Source: Calditenuis sp032249575 (GTDB lineage: Archaea > Thermoproteota > Nitrososphaeria_A > Caldarchaeales > Calditenuaceae). From it: DNA of 39,331 bases. Position numbers and translations under genes: made by a program. The stretch spans positions 1 through 39,331 of the forward strand of contig JAVVHL010000002.1 in NCBI GenBank assembly GCA_032249575.1, given 5' to 3'. The notes under the pieces are model-generated. The model was not told the origin of the DNA, ran no database searches, and saw nothing but the letters and a program-made list of their open reading frames with translations. Position 1 is the first letter of the stretch; the number at the start of each line of letters is the position of its first letter. Below are positions 1 through 8,096 of this stretch, in pieces.

Positions 1-864
1 GACGTATTGTTTGAGCAGCTCCCATGCCTCGGCTGTGTCAACCCTGAAGGCGAAGGCCGTTCCCATGCAGTTCTGGTTGAGGACGAAGGAGTTGACGGCG
101 ACGATCACCTCACCGTAAGGACCTTTGTGTATGACTGGGCCTCCAGAGTCACCGAAGCAGACGCCTCCAGGCCCTGTGCCCTGACCAGGGTTGCTCGTGA
201 ACTGGATGTTGTATCCGTCATTAAGCGCGCTTCTGAGGTCGACCAGCATGACCTCAGCGACGTAACGCGTCCTCTCAGCCAAGATGTGCGGCCTGACCAT
301 CTGGAGCCCGTAGCCGACGACCGTGAACTTGACGTTCTTCAGACCCCTCCTCACAGCCAGTTCGTCCAGGTAGTTCATCGGAGCCAGCTTGCCATACTTT
401 GGCATGCTAACCGGTTCGTCGAGAACGACCACGCCGACGTCATGCGTGTTCGGTATCGTGAGGTAGCCGGTCCACTCGGGGTGGGCATGTGGTGTGCCCC
501 AGTGCCCTCCTGCACAAGGATACCCGGTGAAATCGCCGAGACAGGACATCCCGGGTTGCCAGCTGGGATCTCTTGGTATCGGCCCCACATCGAACCATAC
601 CTGTGCCCTTGCGGGAGCAAGCCCGAGCTCCGGATCGTAGCCAGTACAGTGTCCTGCTGTCAGGAAAACCCTCTCGGAAATCAAGGCTCCGGAGCAGCGC
701 CAAAGGGGCACCAGGTCCTCATCGTAGAACAAGACGAGCCCGACGTACGGGTAGTTGTTCTCTTGATCTACGGTCCCGAACATCACGGCGCTGGCCGTGC
801 TGGACAGGAGCGGTGTGGCGACGAGGAACGCCGAAACCAGAAGAAGAACAACGGACTTTCTCAC
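1..864 (-). CDS. Secreted trypsin-fold (S1 family) serine protease, 3' end cut off by the window edge
   Basis: This is an exported serine endopeptidase; 288 codons are visible and the stop lies beyond the window. Translation of the minus strand from GTG at 864 gives a signal peptide (MRK, hydrophobic core to about residue 20, ASA cleavage site at 24-26). The chymotrypsin-fold triad follows in order: His72 in LTAGHC, Asp142 in HDVGVVVLD and Ser240 in GDSGGP. Cys57 and Cys73 flank the His as in the usual disulfide. The residue six before the catalytic Ser is Gly, not the Asp of trypsin, so trypsin-like specificity is unlikely. An in-frame TAA at 898-900 with no other start codon after it fixes the GTG. 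A TATA-like box sits about 28 bases upstream, suggesting a leaderless message. The family call is firm; the substrate is unknown. Confidence 0.9.
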   Translation of the reverse strand, partial: MRKSVVLLLVSAFLVATPLLSSTASAVMFGTVDQENNYPYVGLVLFYDEDLVPLWRCSGALISERVFLTAGHCTGYDPELGLAPARAQVWFDVGPIPRDPSWQPGMSCLGDFTGYPCAGGHWGTPHAHPEWTGYLTIPNTHDVGVVVLDEPVSMPKYGKLAPMNYLDELAVRRGLKNVKFTVVGYGLQMVRPHILAERTRYVAEVMLVDLRSALNDGYNIQFTSNPGQGTGPGGVCFGDSGGPVIHKGPYGEVIVAVNSFVLNQNCMGTAFAFRVDTAEAWELLKQYV

Positions 865-887
865 GTTATCCGTTACGTCAGTTACGT

Positions 888-895
888 GATTTAAG
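888..895 (-). promoter_or_regulatory. TATA-like box of the serine protease gene
   Basis: The minus strand reads CTTAAATC, centred about 28 bases before the GTG at 864. This spacing would start the transcript at or next to the start codon. Confidence 0.5.
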
Positions 896-982
896 TCTTA
901 ACTGTCTACGCTTTCATATCACTTACACAGCAAGATCCAGCAGCCCTTTCAAGTCCGACTTGATCATCGAGGAACTCCCCAT

Positions 983-2572
983 CTAGCCCGTTGCCCGCGA
1001 TCCCCAACCTCCGCCTCCAGGCGTCTCGATCACGACCTCATCTCCTGGGAAGAGGTCCACGGTGAACTTGCTGGGCATCTCCTCGACGCGGCCGTCGGAT
1101 CTGACGATGGTGACCCTCCCCGGCTTGCCGCTCCCTCCACCCTGAAGGCCCCAAGGGCCCCTCCTGAAGCGGTCGGAAAGCACCGAGATCCTGCAGGGTT
1201 GGAGGACCTTGAAGGCCCTCACGATCCCGTCACCTCCCCTGTAAAGGCCCGAGCCGCCGCTTCCTTCCCTGATCCTGTACGCTGTGAAGAGGAGCGGGTA
1301 GGTCCTCTCGGCCACCTCCACCGGCGTGTTGAGGGTGTTGGTCATGTTGACGTGGACGCCTGAGACGCCGTCCTTCCCCGGCCTGCCCCCTGTCCCTCCT
1401 CCTATCGTCTCGTAGTAGGCCCAGTAGGTGCCGTCGGGGAGCCTCCCTCCCATCATCACGTTCATCATCGTCCCAGAGCCGGCGGCCGGTGTCCGCTCCG
1501 GCATCGACTTGGAGAGCGCGAGGAAGACGGTATCGGCGACCCTCTGGGAGGTCTCGAGGTTGCCGCCTGAGACGGGAGCAGGCCTCCTGGGGTTCACGAT
1601 GGTCCCCTCTGGCGCATGCACCTCTATCGTCGAGTAGAAGCCCTCGTTTACTGGCACGTCCCTCCTGAAGAGGCTCCTGACGGCGAAGACCGTGGCCGAG
1701 TAGGTGACTCCGTAGACCGCGTTCAGAGGGTACTCGACCTGAAGGGATGTGCCGGTGAAGTCCGCCAGGACCCTTCCTCCGCCCACCTCAAGCCTCACGC
1801 GGACCGTCAGGTCCCTGTCGGGCATCTCGAGGTAGTCCTCGGCCTCGAAGGTCCCTTCCCTCCAGCCCGAGATCTCTGAGGACGCGACGCTCCTCGAATA
1901 CTCTATCGCCGTCTCCCACGCCCCACTCACCTCCTCCACTCCGTACTTCTCCATCAGCTCCCTGACCCTCCTGGCACCCACCTTGTTGGCGGCCACCTGG
2001 GCCACTATGTCGCCTAACGTGACGTCGGGCGTCTTGAAGTTGGAGGTCATGAGCTTTACCAGCTCACGGTCGATCTGTCCGGACTTCACGAGCTTCACCG
2101 GCGGGATTATCAGGCCCTCCTCGTAGACGGTCCTCGCGTTGGGGTTGATGCTCCCCGGCATAGGCCCGCCCACGTCCACGAGGTGAGCCTTGTTGATCAC
2201 GTAGGCAACCGCTTCACCGTTCATCACCACAGGTGCCATCACGGCCAGGTCGTTCAGGTGGGTGCCTGAGATGTAGGGGTCGTTGAAGGCCAGCATCTCG
2301 CCCTCTCCCAGCTCCATCCCTTCCTTCTCGAGCAACCTCACGGCGTTCAGCGCGCAGACCCTGAAGGAACCCAGGTGGACGGGGATGTGCTCGGCCTGGG
2401 CGACGATCCTCCCCTCCCTGTCGAGGACGGCGCAACTGTGGTCCACCCTCTCCTTGATGTTGGGCGAAAAGGCCGACCTCTTCAGCGCCACTCCCATCTC
2501 CTCAGCTATGAAGACCGTAGCCTTGTGGACCAGCTCCCACGAGACCAACCCGACCGCTGAGAGCACCGCCAC
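983..2572 (-). CDS. hyuB: Hydantoinase B/oxoprolinase-family subunit (HyuB-like)
   Basis: 529 aa, the usual length for the B subunit of ATP-dependent N-methylhydantoinase / 5-oxoprolinase-type enzymes, which also include caprolactamase and acetone carboxylase relatives. Family landmarks are the N-terminal IAEEMGVALKRSAFSPNIKE block (residues about 23-42), SCAVLDREGRIVAQAEH with HIPVHLGSF shortly after, the NDPYISGTHLNDL block near residue 98, and a glycine-rich C-terminus (GGGGWG). The partner A subunit lies 5.5 kb away on the same strand, with a transporter and racemase-family gene between, so the pair is not one operon here. The start is GTG at 2572. The first nine residues do not match the family well, so a start a few codons later is possible. 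It is divergent from livG across about 90 bases. Exact substrate unknown. Confidence 0.88.
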   Translation of the reverse strand: MAVLSAVGLVSWELVHKATVFIAEEMGVALKRSAFSPNIKERVDHSCAVLDREGRIVAQAEHIPVHLGSFRVCALNAVRLLEKEGMELGEGEMLAFNDPYISGTHLNDLAVMAPVVMNGEAVAYVINKAHLVDVGGPMPGSINPNARTVYEEGLIIPPVKLVKSGQIDRELVKLMTSNFKTPDVTLGDIVAQVAANKVGARRVRELMEKYGVEEVSGAWETAIEYSRSVASSEISGWREGTFEAEDYLEMPDRDLTVRVRLEVGGGRVLADFTGTSLQVEYPLNAVYGVTYSATVFAVRSLFRRDVPVNEGFYSTIEVHAPEGTIVNPRRPAPVSGGNLETSQRVADTVFLALSKSMPERTPAAGSGTMMNVMMGGRLPDGTYWAYYETIGGGTGGRPGKDGVSGVHVNMTNTLNTPVEVAERTYPLLFTAYRIREGSGGSGLYRGGDGIVRAFKVLQPCRISVLSDRFRRGPWGLQGGGSGKPGRVTIVRSDGRVEEMPSKFTVDLFPGDEVVIETPGGGGWGSRATG

Positions 2573-2640
2573 TTAATTGGCATGTGCTCCTGGACGACTG
2601 CCTCCCGTCCTCAGTTGCTCGAGCATGGTCGTGAAACGGC

Positions 2641-2648
2641 TAAAATAA
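2641..2648 (+). promoter_or_regulatory. TATA-like box of the livGF operon
   Basis: TAAAATAA lies in the hyuB-livG divergent gap. It is 30 bases before an in-frame TTG at 2675 but only about 15 before the ATG at 2660, so it either supports the TTG start or the message has another promoter. Confidence 0.4.
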
Positions 2649-2659
2649 TGGGGTTGCGC

Positions 2660-3391
2660 ATGGAGCGGTACGGATTGAGGGAGGACGCGTTATTGGCCGC
2701 GTCGGGCCTGAGCAAGAGCTTCGGGAGGTTGCAAGCCGTCCACGACGTCTCGTTCGAGCTGGGGCGCGGCGAGGTTTTGGGGCTGATAGGCCCCAACGGA
2801 GCTGGAAAGACAACACTGCTCAACCTTCTCTCGGGTTTCTACGTTCCTGACAGGGGCGAGTTCTATGTGAACGGCAGGAAGGCTAACGGGTTGCCTCCTT
2901 ACGAAATAGCCAGGCTAGGAGTCGCGCGTACCTTTCAGGTGCCCAGGCTCTTCTACAACCTCACCGTCGAGCAGAACGTAAGGGCAGCGCTTCTCAGCTC
3001 GCCGAGATCGACGCGGAAAGACGTTGCCAAAGCCCTAGAGCTCGTGGGACTTAACGGTCACAGGGAGAAGCTCGCCAAGGAACTTTCTGGTGGCCAGCAG
3101 AAACTCCTCGAGCTGGCGATGGCGTGGGTGATGGACCCGCGCATCTATCTGCTCGACGAGCCGTTTGCCGGCGTCCACCCGGTTATGAGGGAGAGGATCG
3201 TCGGTGTGATCAGGTCGGAGCTGGAGGAGGAGAAGAGCTTCGTCGTTATCAGCCACGAGATCACGACGCTCATGCAGATCTCAAGAAGGGTGATCGTGAT
3301 GTCGATGGGCCGCGTTGTGGCTGAGGGGCCGCCTGAGGAGGTTTCCTCTAACAGGGAGGTCATCGAGGTTTACCTCGGGGAGGAGGTGTGA
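2660..3391 (+). CDS. livG: Branched-chain amino acid-type ABC transporter ATPase, LivG-like
   Basis: First ATPase of a HAAT-family (Liv) importer. Walker A is GPNGAGKTT, the signature is LSGGQQKLLELA, Walker B is IYLLDEP followed by FAGVHP, and the switch His is in VISHE. The LivG-typical ARTFQ(VPRLF) stretch follows the Q-loop position. About 243 aa from ATG at 2660. The reading frame is open back to 2582, but those 26 residues do not resemble the family. TTG at 2675 is an alternative that fits the TATA box better. livF follows four bases after the stop, so the two ATPases are one operon. They feed the LivM/LivH channel encoded on the opposite strand next door. Confidence 0.92.
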   Translation: MERYGLREDALLAASGLSKSFGRLQAVHDVSFELGRGEVLGLIGPNGAGKTTLLNLLSGFYVPDRGEFYVNGRKANGLPPYEIARLGVARTFQVPRLFYNLTVEQNVRAALLSSPRSTRKDVAKALELVGLNGHREKLAKELSGGQQKLLELAMAWVMDPRIYLLDEPFAGVHPVMRERIVGVIRSELEEEKSFVVISHEITTLMQISRRVIVMSMGRVVAEGPPEEVSSNREVIEVYLGEEV

Positions 3392-3395
3392 GGGA

Positions 3396-4109
3396 GTGAG
3401 GCTCGAGGTCATCGACCTCGTCTCCGGTTACGGTGACGTGCCGGTTCTGAACGGCGTCAGCCTATCCGCGGAGCCGGGAAAGGTGACCTCGGTCTTCGGT
3501 CCCAACGGAGCCGGAAAGAGCACGCTCCTGAAGACGATCTTCGGGGTCCTGAGGCCCAAATCGGGAAGGGTGTTGCTCGACGGAGAAGAGGTCACAGGCT
3601 CGAAGCCAGAGGAGATGCTGAGGAGGGGTGTGAGCTACATCCCTCAGGAGAGGAGCATATTCCCAGATCTGACCGTGGAGGAGAACCTCAAGCTGACGGC
3701 TTGGATCGTCAGGAAGGACAGGAAAGCGGTTTCGCGTGGGCTCCAGCGTGTCTACGAGCTCTTCCCTGCACTGAAGGAGAACCGCGACAGGAAGGCCATC
3801 CTTCTCAGCGGCGGCCAGCAGAGGATGCTGGAGATAGCCAGGTTCCTGGTGTTGAACTCGAAGGTGATACTTCTGGACGAGCCTTCAGCAGGGCTATCGC
3901 CGCTCATCTACTCGGAGGTCCTCGATGTGGTGGATAGGCTGAAGGAGGCAGGACTCACGGTGTTGCTGGTGGACCAGAACATACGGAGCACCCTCAGGAT
4001 CACCGACCAGGTCTACATACTGGAGGGCGGCAAGGTGACGTTCAGCGGCACCAAGAGCGAGTTCCACGGCAAGATGGCCGAAATCGTGGCTACCTGGCTG
4101 AAGTTCTGA
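3396..4109 (+). CDS. livF: Branched-chain amino acid-type ABC transporter ATPase, LivF-like
   Basis: Second ATPase of the Liv importer, 237 aa. Walker A is GPNGAGKST, the Q-loop region has SYIPQERSIFPDLTVEENL, the signature is LSGGQQRMLEIAR, Walker B is VILLDEPSAGLSP, and VDQNIRSTL replaces the usual switch-His segment, as in LivF proteins. GTG at 3396 is chosen because the frame upstream (to 3315) overlaps livG and lacks homology, and because GGAGGTG at 3383-3388 is a well-placed ribosome binding site. The last 20 bases overlap the 3' end of livM, read from the other strand. Confidence 0.92.
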   Translation: MRLEVIDLVSGYGDVPVLNGVSLSAEPGKVTSVFGPNGAGKSTLLKTIFGVLRPKSGRVLLDGEEVTGSKPEEMLRRGVSYIPQERSIFPDLTVEENLKLTAWIVRKDRKAVSRGLQRVYELFPALKENRDRKAILLSGGQQRMLEIARFLVLNSKVILLDEPSAGLSPLIYSEVLDVVDRLKEAGLTVLLVDQNIRSTLRITDQVYILEGGKVTFSGTKSEFHGKMAEIVATWLKF

Positions 4110-5055
4110 GAGGGATTAGCCTTTCGATCAGCCCTAAGAGACCTGTCGGTCTGAGCAACGCTATCGCTATCAGCAGGATGCCTGCAATGAAGAAGTCCAG
4201 TCCTGGGAACCTGCCGAAGAATATCCTCGTGTACTCCATTATTGACTGCACGATAAAACCTCCCAAGACAGGGCCTAGGGTCGTCCCCAAACCTCCTACT
4301 ACAGCCACTAGGGCTATCTGCACGGAGAGCGGGACTCCCAAGACGACCATGGGCTCGATGTAGAGCACGTAATGGGCGTAAACGGTTCCCGCGATGCTGG
4401 TCATCACTGCGCTCAACACGAACGCGAAGATTTTGTGCCTGAGCGTGTTTATCCCCAGAGCAGCGGCCTTCTCTTCGTCTTCCTTTATGCACATAAGCGC
4501 CAAACCGAGGTTGGAATTCTTCAGCTTCCAGAAGACCAGCGTACCAGCAATTAGGAGACCCAAGGCTATGTAGTAATAGGCTATCCTATTGGTGTGGAAC
4601 TGAAGGTCGACGAGCGAGTCCTCCGGTGTTAGCGGTATCGGAAGCCCCCTGGCCCCTCCCAAGACCTCGAGGTTCAAGACGACGTTCCTGAGGATCTCCG
4701 CGAAGGCTATCGTCGCGAGGATGAAGAAGTGCCCCCTTATCCCGAAGCGGAACGTCAGGTATCCGATCAGCGCGGCCAGGCCTGCGGACAGTGCGACTCC
4801 GGCCCACATGCCGATCCAGGGTGAGACCCTGTAGGTGGTGTAGAGCATGCCTGACGCGTAAGCTCCGATGCCGAAGAAGGCCGCGTTGCCGAAAGAAGGG
4901 AGGCCTGTGAGACCGCCAAGTATGTTCCATGCCACACCGAGATAAGAGAAGAGCACTACGTAGATGAGGACGTTCTGATGGTAACGTTCGAGGAACGGCG
5001 GGACGACGGCAAGCACCGCCAGGAGAGCGAGCACGACGACCCTCTCGGTCCTCAT
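4090..5055 (-). CDS. livM: Branched-chain amino acid-type ABC transporter permease, LivM-like
   Basis: 321 aa polytopic membrane protein, one half of the importer channel. The LivM hallmarks are YLGVAWNILGGLTGLPSFG near residue 38, GIGAYASG, and the cytoplasmic coupling loop with LGLALMCIKEDEEKAAALGI around residues 183-202. GGLGTTLGPVLGG follows near the C-terminus. The start ATG overlaps the livH stop by four bases (5052-5055), so livH-livM are translationally coupled. The 3' end runs 20 bases into livF on the other strand. Confidence 0.92.
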   Translation of the reverse strand: MRTERVVVLALLAVLAVVPPFLERYHQNVLIYVVLFSYLGVAWNILGGLTGLPSFGNAAFFGIGAYASGMLYTTYRVSPWIGMWAGVALSAGLAALIGYLTFRFGIRGHFFILATIAFAEILRNVVLNLEVLGGARGLPIPLTPEDSLVDLQFHTNRIAYYYIALGLLIAGTLVFWKLKNSNLGLALMCIKEDEEKAAALGINTLRHKIFAFVLSAVMTSIAGTVYAHYVLYIEPMVVLGVPLSVQIALVAVVGGLGTTLGPVLGGFIVQSIMEYTRIFFGRFPGLDFFIAGILLIAIALLRPTGLLGLIERLIPLRTSAR

Positions 5056-5930
5056 ATCCTGACGGCCCTCCCGAAGATCCCACGTGGTCTGAAAAGCAAG
5101 ATGAGTATGAATATGATGAGTGCGACTGCCTCCTTGAGCGACGGCATGAGATAGAGGGCTGAGACGCTCTCTGTGATCCCAATCACTATGCCACCCAAGA
5201 AGGCGCCCATGACGTTGCCCATCCCTCCCAGGACCACTATTATGAAAGCCTTGAGGATGTAGATCTCGCCTATTGTGGGGTGCATCCAGATCAGCGGCGT
5301 GAGCACCAAGCCTGCCACGGCCGCCAGTCCCGTTGAGATGGCGAAGGAGAGCTCGTAAAGCCGCTTCACCGGTATCCCGATGGTTTGCGCGGCGAAGCGG
5401 TTCTGTCCTATCGCTCTGATGGCCGTACCCAGATACGTCCTGGTGAGGAAAAGGTGGAGGCCGAGGATCGTGAGGACGCTCACGACGGCCGCAAGGAGCA
5501 GTCCCACGCTCACCCTGACGTAGCCGAACTCCAGGACCCTCTCAAGCTCAGCAACCCTGATCGAGTAGTAATTCGGTCCAAAGGTCAGCATGATGCCGTG
5601 CTGCATCACGAGAAGGAGCCCGAAGGTCACGAAGGACTGGATCAGTATCGGTGCGTCCAGCGTCCTGCTGATGATGTACCTCTGGACCAGGAAGCCGGCC
5701 AGCATGATTAACGGCACCGCTATGGGTAGAGCAAGGAACGGGTTAGCTCCAATTAACACGTTCATCACGAGGGCGATGTACATGCTCAGCATCAGGAACT
5801 CTCCGTGTGCGAAGTTGATGACGTGCACTACACCATAGATCAGGTTCAGGCCCACAGCCACCAATCCGTAAACCGCTCCGATGAGGACTCCGGAGGTCAG
5901 TGCCTGCATGAGCGGGCCTAGATCGGTCAT
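5052..5930 (-). CDS. livH: Branched-chain amino acid-type ABC transporter permease, LivH-like
   Basis: 292 aa membrane permease, the partner of LivM. GLVAVGLNLIYGVVHVINFAHGEF-type sequence near residues 22-45 is the LivH signature. The coupling loop reads TYLGTAIRAIGQNRFAAQTIGI, and GGMGNVMGAFLGG follows. About eight hydrophobic segments are visible. ATG at 5930 has GGTGAGG about 6-11 bases upstream. A TATA-like box near 5959 sits in the 68-base gap to livK. The livHM pair could therefore be transcribed separately from the binding protein, which is usually needed in excess. Confidence 0.92.
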   Translation of the reverse strand: MTDLGPLMQALTSGVLIGAVYGLVAVGLNLIYGVVHVINFAHGEFLMLSMYIALVMNVLIGANPFLALPIAVPLIMLAGFLVQRYIISRTLDAPILIQSFVTFGLLLVMQHGIMLTFGPNYYSIRVAELERVLEFGYVRVSVGLLLAAVVSVLTILGLHLFLTRTYLGTAIRAIGQNRFAAQTIGIPVKRLYELSFAISTGLAAVAGLVLTPLIWMHPTIGEIYILKAFIIVVLGGMGNVMGAFLGGIVIGITESVSALYLMPSLKEAVALIIFILILLFRPRGIFGRAVRI

Positions 5931-5954
5931 GCGTCCTCACCGTTTGACCAGGAT

Positions 5955-5963
5955 CAATATAAA
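5955..5963 (-). promoter_or_regulatory. TATA-like box of livHM, with T-rich tract just upstream
   Basis: The minus strand reads TTTATATTG, centred 29 bases before the livH ATG. Immediately upstream (5964-5985, minus strand) a T-rich run (CTCTTTTCTTATT) follows the livK stop and could act as an archaeal U-tract terminator. The gap would then separate livK and livHM transcripts. Confidence 0.5.
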
Positions 5964-5998
5964 CGGGAATAAGAAAAGAGGAGGGGTCGGATCGGTCG

Positions 5999-7249
5999 TT
6001 AACTCTTCCATCCGGGGAATGGCACTCCCTTTACCTCGACGGTGGCGACGTTCCAAGGCCAAACGGTCCTGTAAACTCCTCCCTGGAGCTGAACCACCAG
6101 CCCTCCGGCCAATATGTTCTGTCCCTTCTCGTCGAACTTGATCCCCTTCCACGGCATCGGTACCTTCTCCTCGGGCCAGTTGGTCTCCCTCAGTGCCTTC
6201 CTTATGCTCTCAGGGTCGATGGACCCGGCCCTCTCGAGGACGTCAACGACCAACAACGCAGCGGTGTAGGCCCTTGCGATCGTCCCGTCCATGTCCTTCC
6301 CGTATTTCGCCTTGAACTTCTCGTTGGCCTCTTTGATCGCAGGCTTCACGGTCGCCAAGTCCGCGTTGAACACCTCCCTGCTGAAGAAGTACTCAGAGTC
6401 AGCCCCTACGGCCTTCAGGTAATCCGAGTGTATGTGGCCGGCGTCGTTCGCTATGATGACCTTGGGCCTCACGTTCAATTCTTTCATCTTCCTCGTGAAC
6501 TGGATCGCGTCGGTGAGGTAGGACGCGAAGAGCACCACATCGGCGTTGGCTGCCCTGATCTTCTCCACCTCCGGCGTCAGGTCAGGGCTCCTAGCAGTGT
6601 ACTGAAGGTCGAGTATGACTTCGAAGCCGTACTTCGCGGCGTTCTCCTTCACGATCCGACCTGTGTCCTGTCCGAACAGCGTGTTCTCGTAGACCACAGC
6701 CAAAGTCCTGAGGTTCAGCCCTTTCTTTTCGTTCAGGTCCCTGAGGAACTCGAGCATCCCCGTAACCAGAATGCCGTCATGGGGCGTCACCCTGAAGAAC
6801 CATTTCAGTCCCCTTTCGGTGAGCAGCGGCGACGTAGAGTCAGGATTGACGAATGGGATGCCGTACCGTTCGGCCACCGCGCTCGCGGTCTCAGTGACGG
6901 CGCTTTGGTACGCTCCCATCACCAACGCGACCTTCTCCACCGTGATCAGCCGCTCCGTCTCGTCGGCTCCTACCCTGGGATCGCCCTTCGTGTCGCCAAG
7001 CACGATCTCGAGCTTAGCTCCTCCGAGCGACTTGATGCCTCCCTTAGCGTTGACCTCGTCGAAGACCAGCTTTATGGCATTGACCTGGTCCTGCCCTATC
7101 GGCGCCAGCGAGCCGGTCAAAGGATAGACGACACCGATCTTGACCACCTCGACCCTCGGCCTCTGGGGCGTCAGGACCGTCAGAGCAGCCACAGCGAGCG
7201 CCGCTACTACAACGACGGCGACAATAGCAACAACTAGGTTCCGCTTCAC
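5999..7249 (-). CDS. livK: Branched-chain amino acid-type ABC transporter substrate-binding protein, LivK-like
   Basis: About 416 aa extracytoplasmic receptor of the importer (Peripla_BP_6 fold). An N-terminal hydrophobic segment (residues about 4-27, VVAIVAVVVVAALAVAAL) acts as signal or membrane anchor. The binding domain then begins with KIGVVYPLTGSLAPIGQD, followed by AIKLVFDEVNAKGGI and later ALVMGAYQSAVT. GTG at 7249 is preferred to the TTG two codons upstream because a TATA box centred near 7276 would start a leaderless message there. It is divergent from the racemase-family gene. Residues lining the ligand pocket cannot be assigned by eye, so the ligand could be an amino acid or a cyclic amide handled by the neighbouring Hyu proteins. 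Confidence 0.9.
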   Translation of the reverse strand: MKRNLVVAIVAVVVVAALAVAALTVLTPQRPRVEVVKIGVVYPLTGSLAPIGQDQVNAIKLVFDEVNAKGGIKSLGGAKLEIVLGDTKGDPRVGADETERLITVEKVALVMGAYQSAVTETASAVAERYGIPFVNPDSTSPLLTERGLKWFFRVTPHDGILVTGMLEFLRDLNEKKGLNLRTLAVVYENTLFGQDTGRIVKENAAKYGFEVILDLQYTARSPDLTPEVEKIRAANADVVLFASYLTDAIQFTRKMKELNVRPKVIIANDAGHIHSDYLKAVGADSEYFFSREVFNADLATVKPAIKEANEKFKAKYGKDMDGTIARAYTAALLVVDVLERAGSIDPESIRKALRETNWPEEKVPMPWKGIKFDEKGQNILAGGLVVQLQGGVYRTVWPWNVATVEVKGVPFPGWKS

Positions 7250-7272
7250 GGTCAAAAGGCTTTCAGTTGGCG

Positions 7273-7281
7273 GTATATGTA
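7273..7281 (-). promoter_or_regulatory. TATA box of livK
   Basis: The minus strand reads TACATATAC, about 27 bases before the GTG at 7249, consistent with leaderless initiation. Confidence 0.6.
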
Positions 7282-7353
7282 TTTTGTCTTCTTCGTTTTT
7301 ATGTGTTCATGCCGGACTCGTCAGGGTTGGCATAACTTTCCATTGGTTAATGC

Positions 7354-7360
7354 ATAATTA
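7354..7360 (+). promoter_or_regulatory. TATA box of the racemase-family gene
   Basis: ATAATTA (within GCATAATTA) is centred 26-27 bases before GTG at 7383. It faces away from the livK promoter, and the two boxes are about 75 bases apart. Confidence 0.6.
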
Positions 7361-7382
7361 CGCCTTCGAATGTCACCACCTC

Positions 7383-8096
7383 GTGAGATATGGAGGTCTG
7401 AGGTTGGGACTGATAGTGCCTTCCTCCAACACCACGATGGAGCCGGAGCTGACGAGGGCCCTCCCCGACTGGATCACGGTCCACACCAGCAGGATCAGGC
7501 TTGTCGACGTCGACGAGAGGTCCCTTGTCGCGATGGAGGAAGGGGTTGAGAGGGCAGCCCTTGAGCTCGCCGATGCCGAGGTCGACCTCATCCTGTTCGG
7601 ATGCACCACAGGTAGCTTGATCGGTGGCAAGGGATACGATCTGATGATCGCCGATAGGATAACGTCCGTCACCGGGATCAGGGCTTTGACCACATCGACG
7701 GCTGTCCTGAGGGCTCTGGAGGCCGTGAATGCGCGCAAGATCAGCGTGGCCACGCCATACATCGACAGCGTGAACGAGGCCGAGCGGAGGTTCCTGGAGG
7801 AGAACGGTTTCGAGGTCCTGAGGATAAGGGGCCTCGGCATCCTGAGGAACACAGAGATAGGTCGGGTCCCACCGGAGCGCGTCGTGGAGCTGGCCAAGCA
7901 GACCTATGTCCCGGGTTCCGATGCGCTCTTCATCAGCTGCACCAACCTGAAGACCTTCACCGTCATAGGACGTCTCGAATCGGAGCTGGGGAAGCCTGTC
8001 GTGACCAGCAACCAGGCCTCCCTGTGGGCCGCGTTGAGGGCGCTCGGGACGGACGTCCGGCTCGGCGGGCTCGGAAAGTTGCTGGAGGACCTCTGA
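7383..8096 (+). CDS. Asp/Glu racemase superfamily enzyme, maleate isomerase / arylmalonate decarboxylase-like
   Basis: 237 aa, the usual size of this superfamily. The N-terminal GLIVPSSNTTMEPE block (residues 9-22) is typical of the maleate cis-trans isomerase/AMDase branch rather than classical hydantoin racemases. Both active-site cysteines of the two-base mechanism are present: Cys74 in FGCTTGS and Cys186 in SCTNLKT. The second argues for isomerase or racemase chemistry over the one-Cys decarboxylases. GTG at 7383 is chosen from the TATA spacing and from where homology begins; the frame is open back to 7140 but overlaps livK. Its stop abuts the hyuA stop exactly. The context suggests it acts on a compound made or used by HyuAB. 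The substrate is inferred, not shown. Confidence 0.82.
   Translation: MRYGGLRLGLIVPSSNTTMEPELTRALPDWITVHTSRIRLVDVDERSLVAMEEGVERAALELADAEVDLILFGCTTGSLIGGKGYDLMIADRITSVTGIRALTTSTAVLRALEAVNARKISVATPYIDSVNEAERRFLEENGFEVLRIRGLGILRNTEIGRVPPERVVELAKQTYVPGSDALFISCTNLKTFTVIGRLESELGKPVVTSNQASLWAALRALGTDVRLGGLGKLLEDL

Noticed and set aside
7..894. Plus-strand open frame of 295 codons at the left end
   Set aside because: The complementary strand encodes a signal peptide and a full serine protease triad. The plus-strand reading has no recognisable motif and is a shadow of it.
7140..7382. 81-residue N-terminal extension of the racemase-family protein
   Set aside because: It overlaps livK on the other strand, and homology plus TATA spacing both point to GTG 7383.
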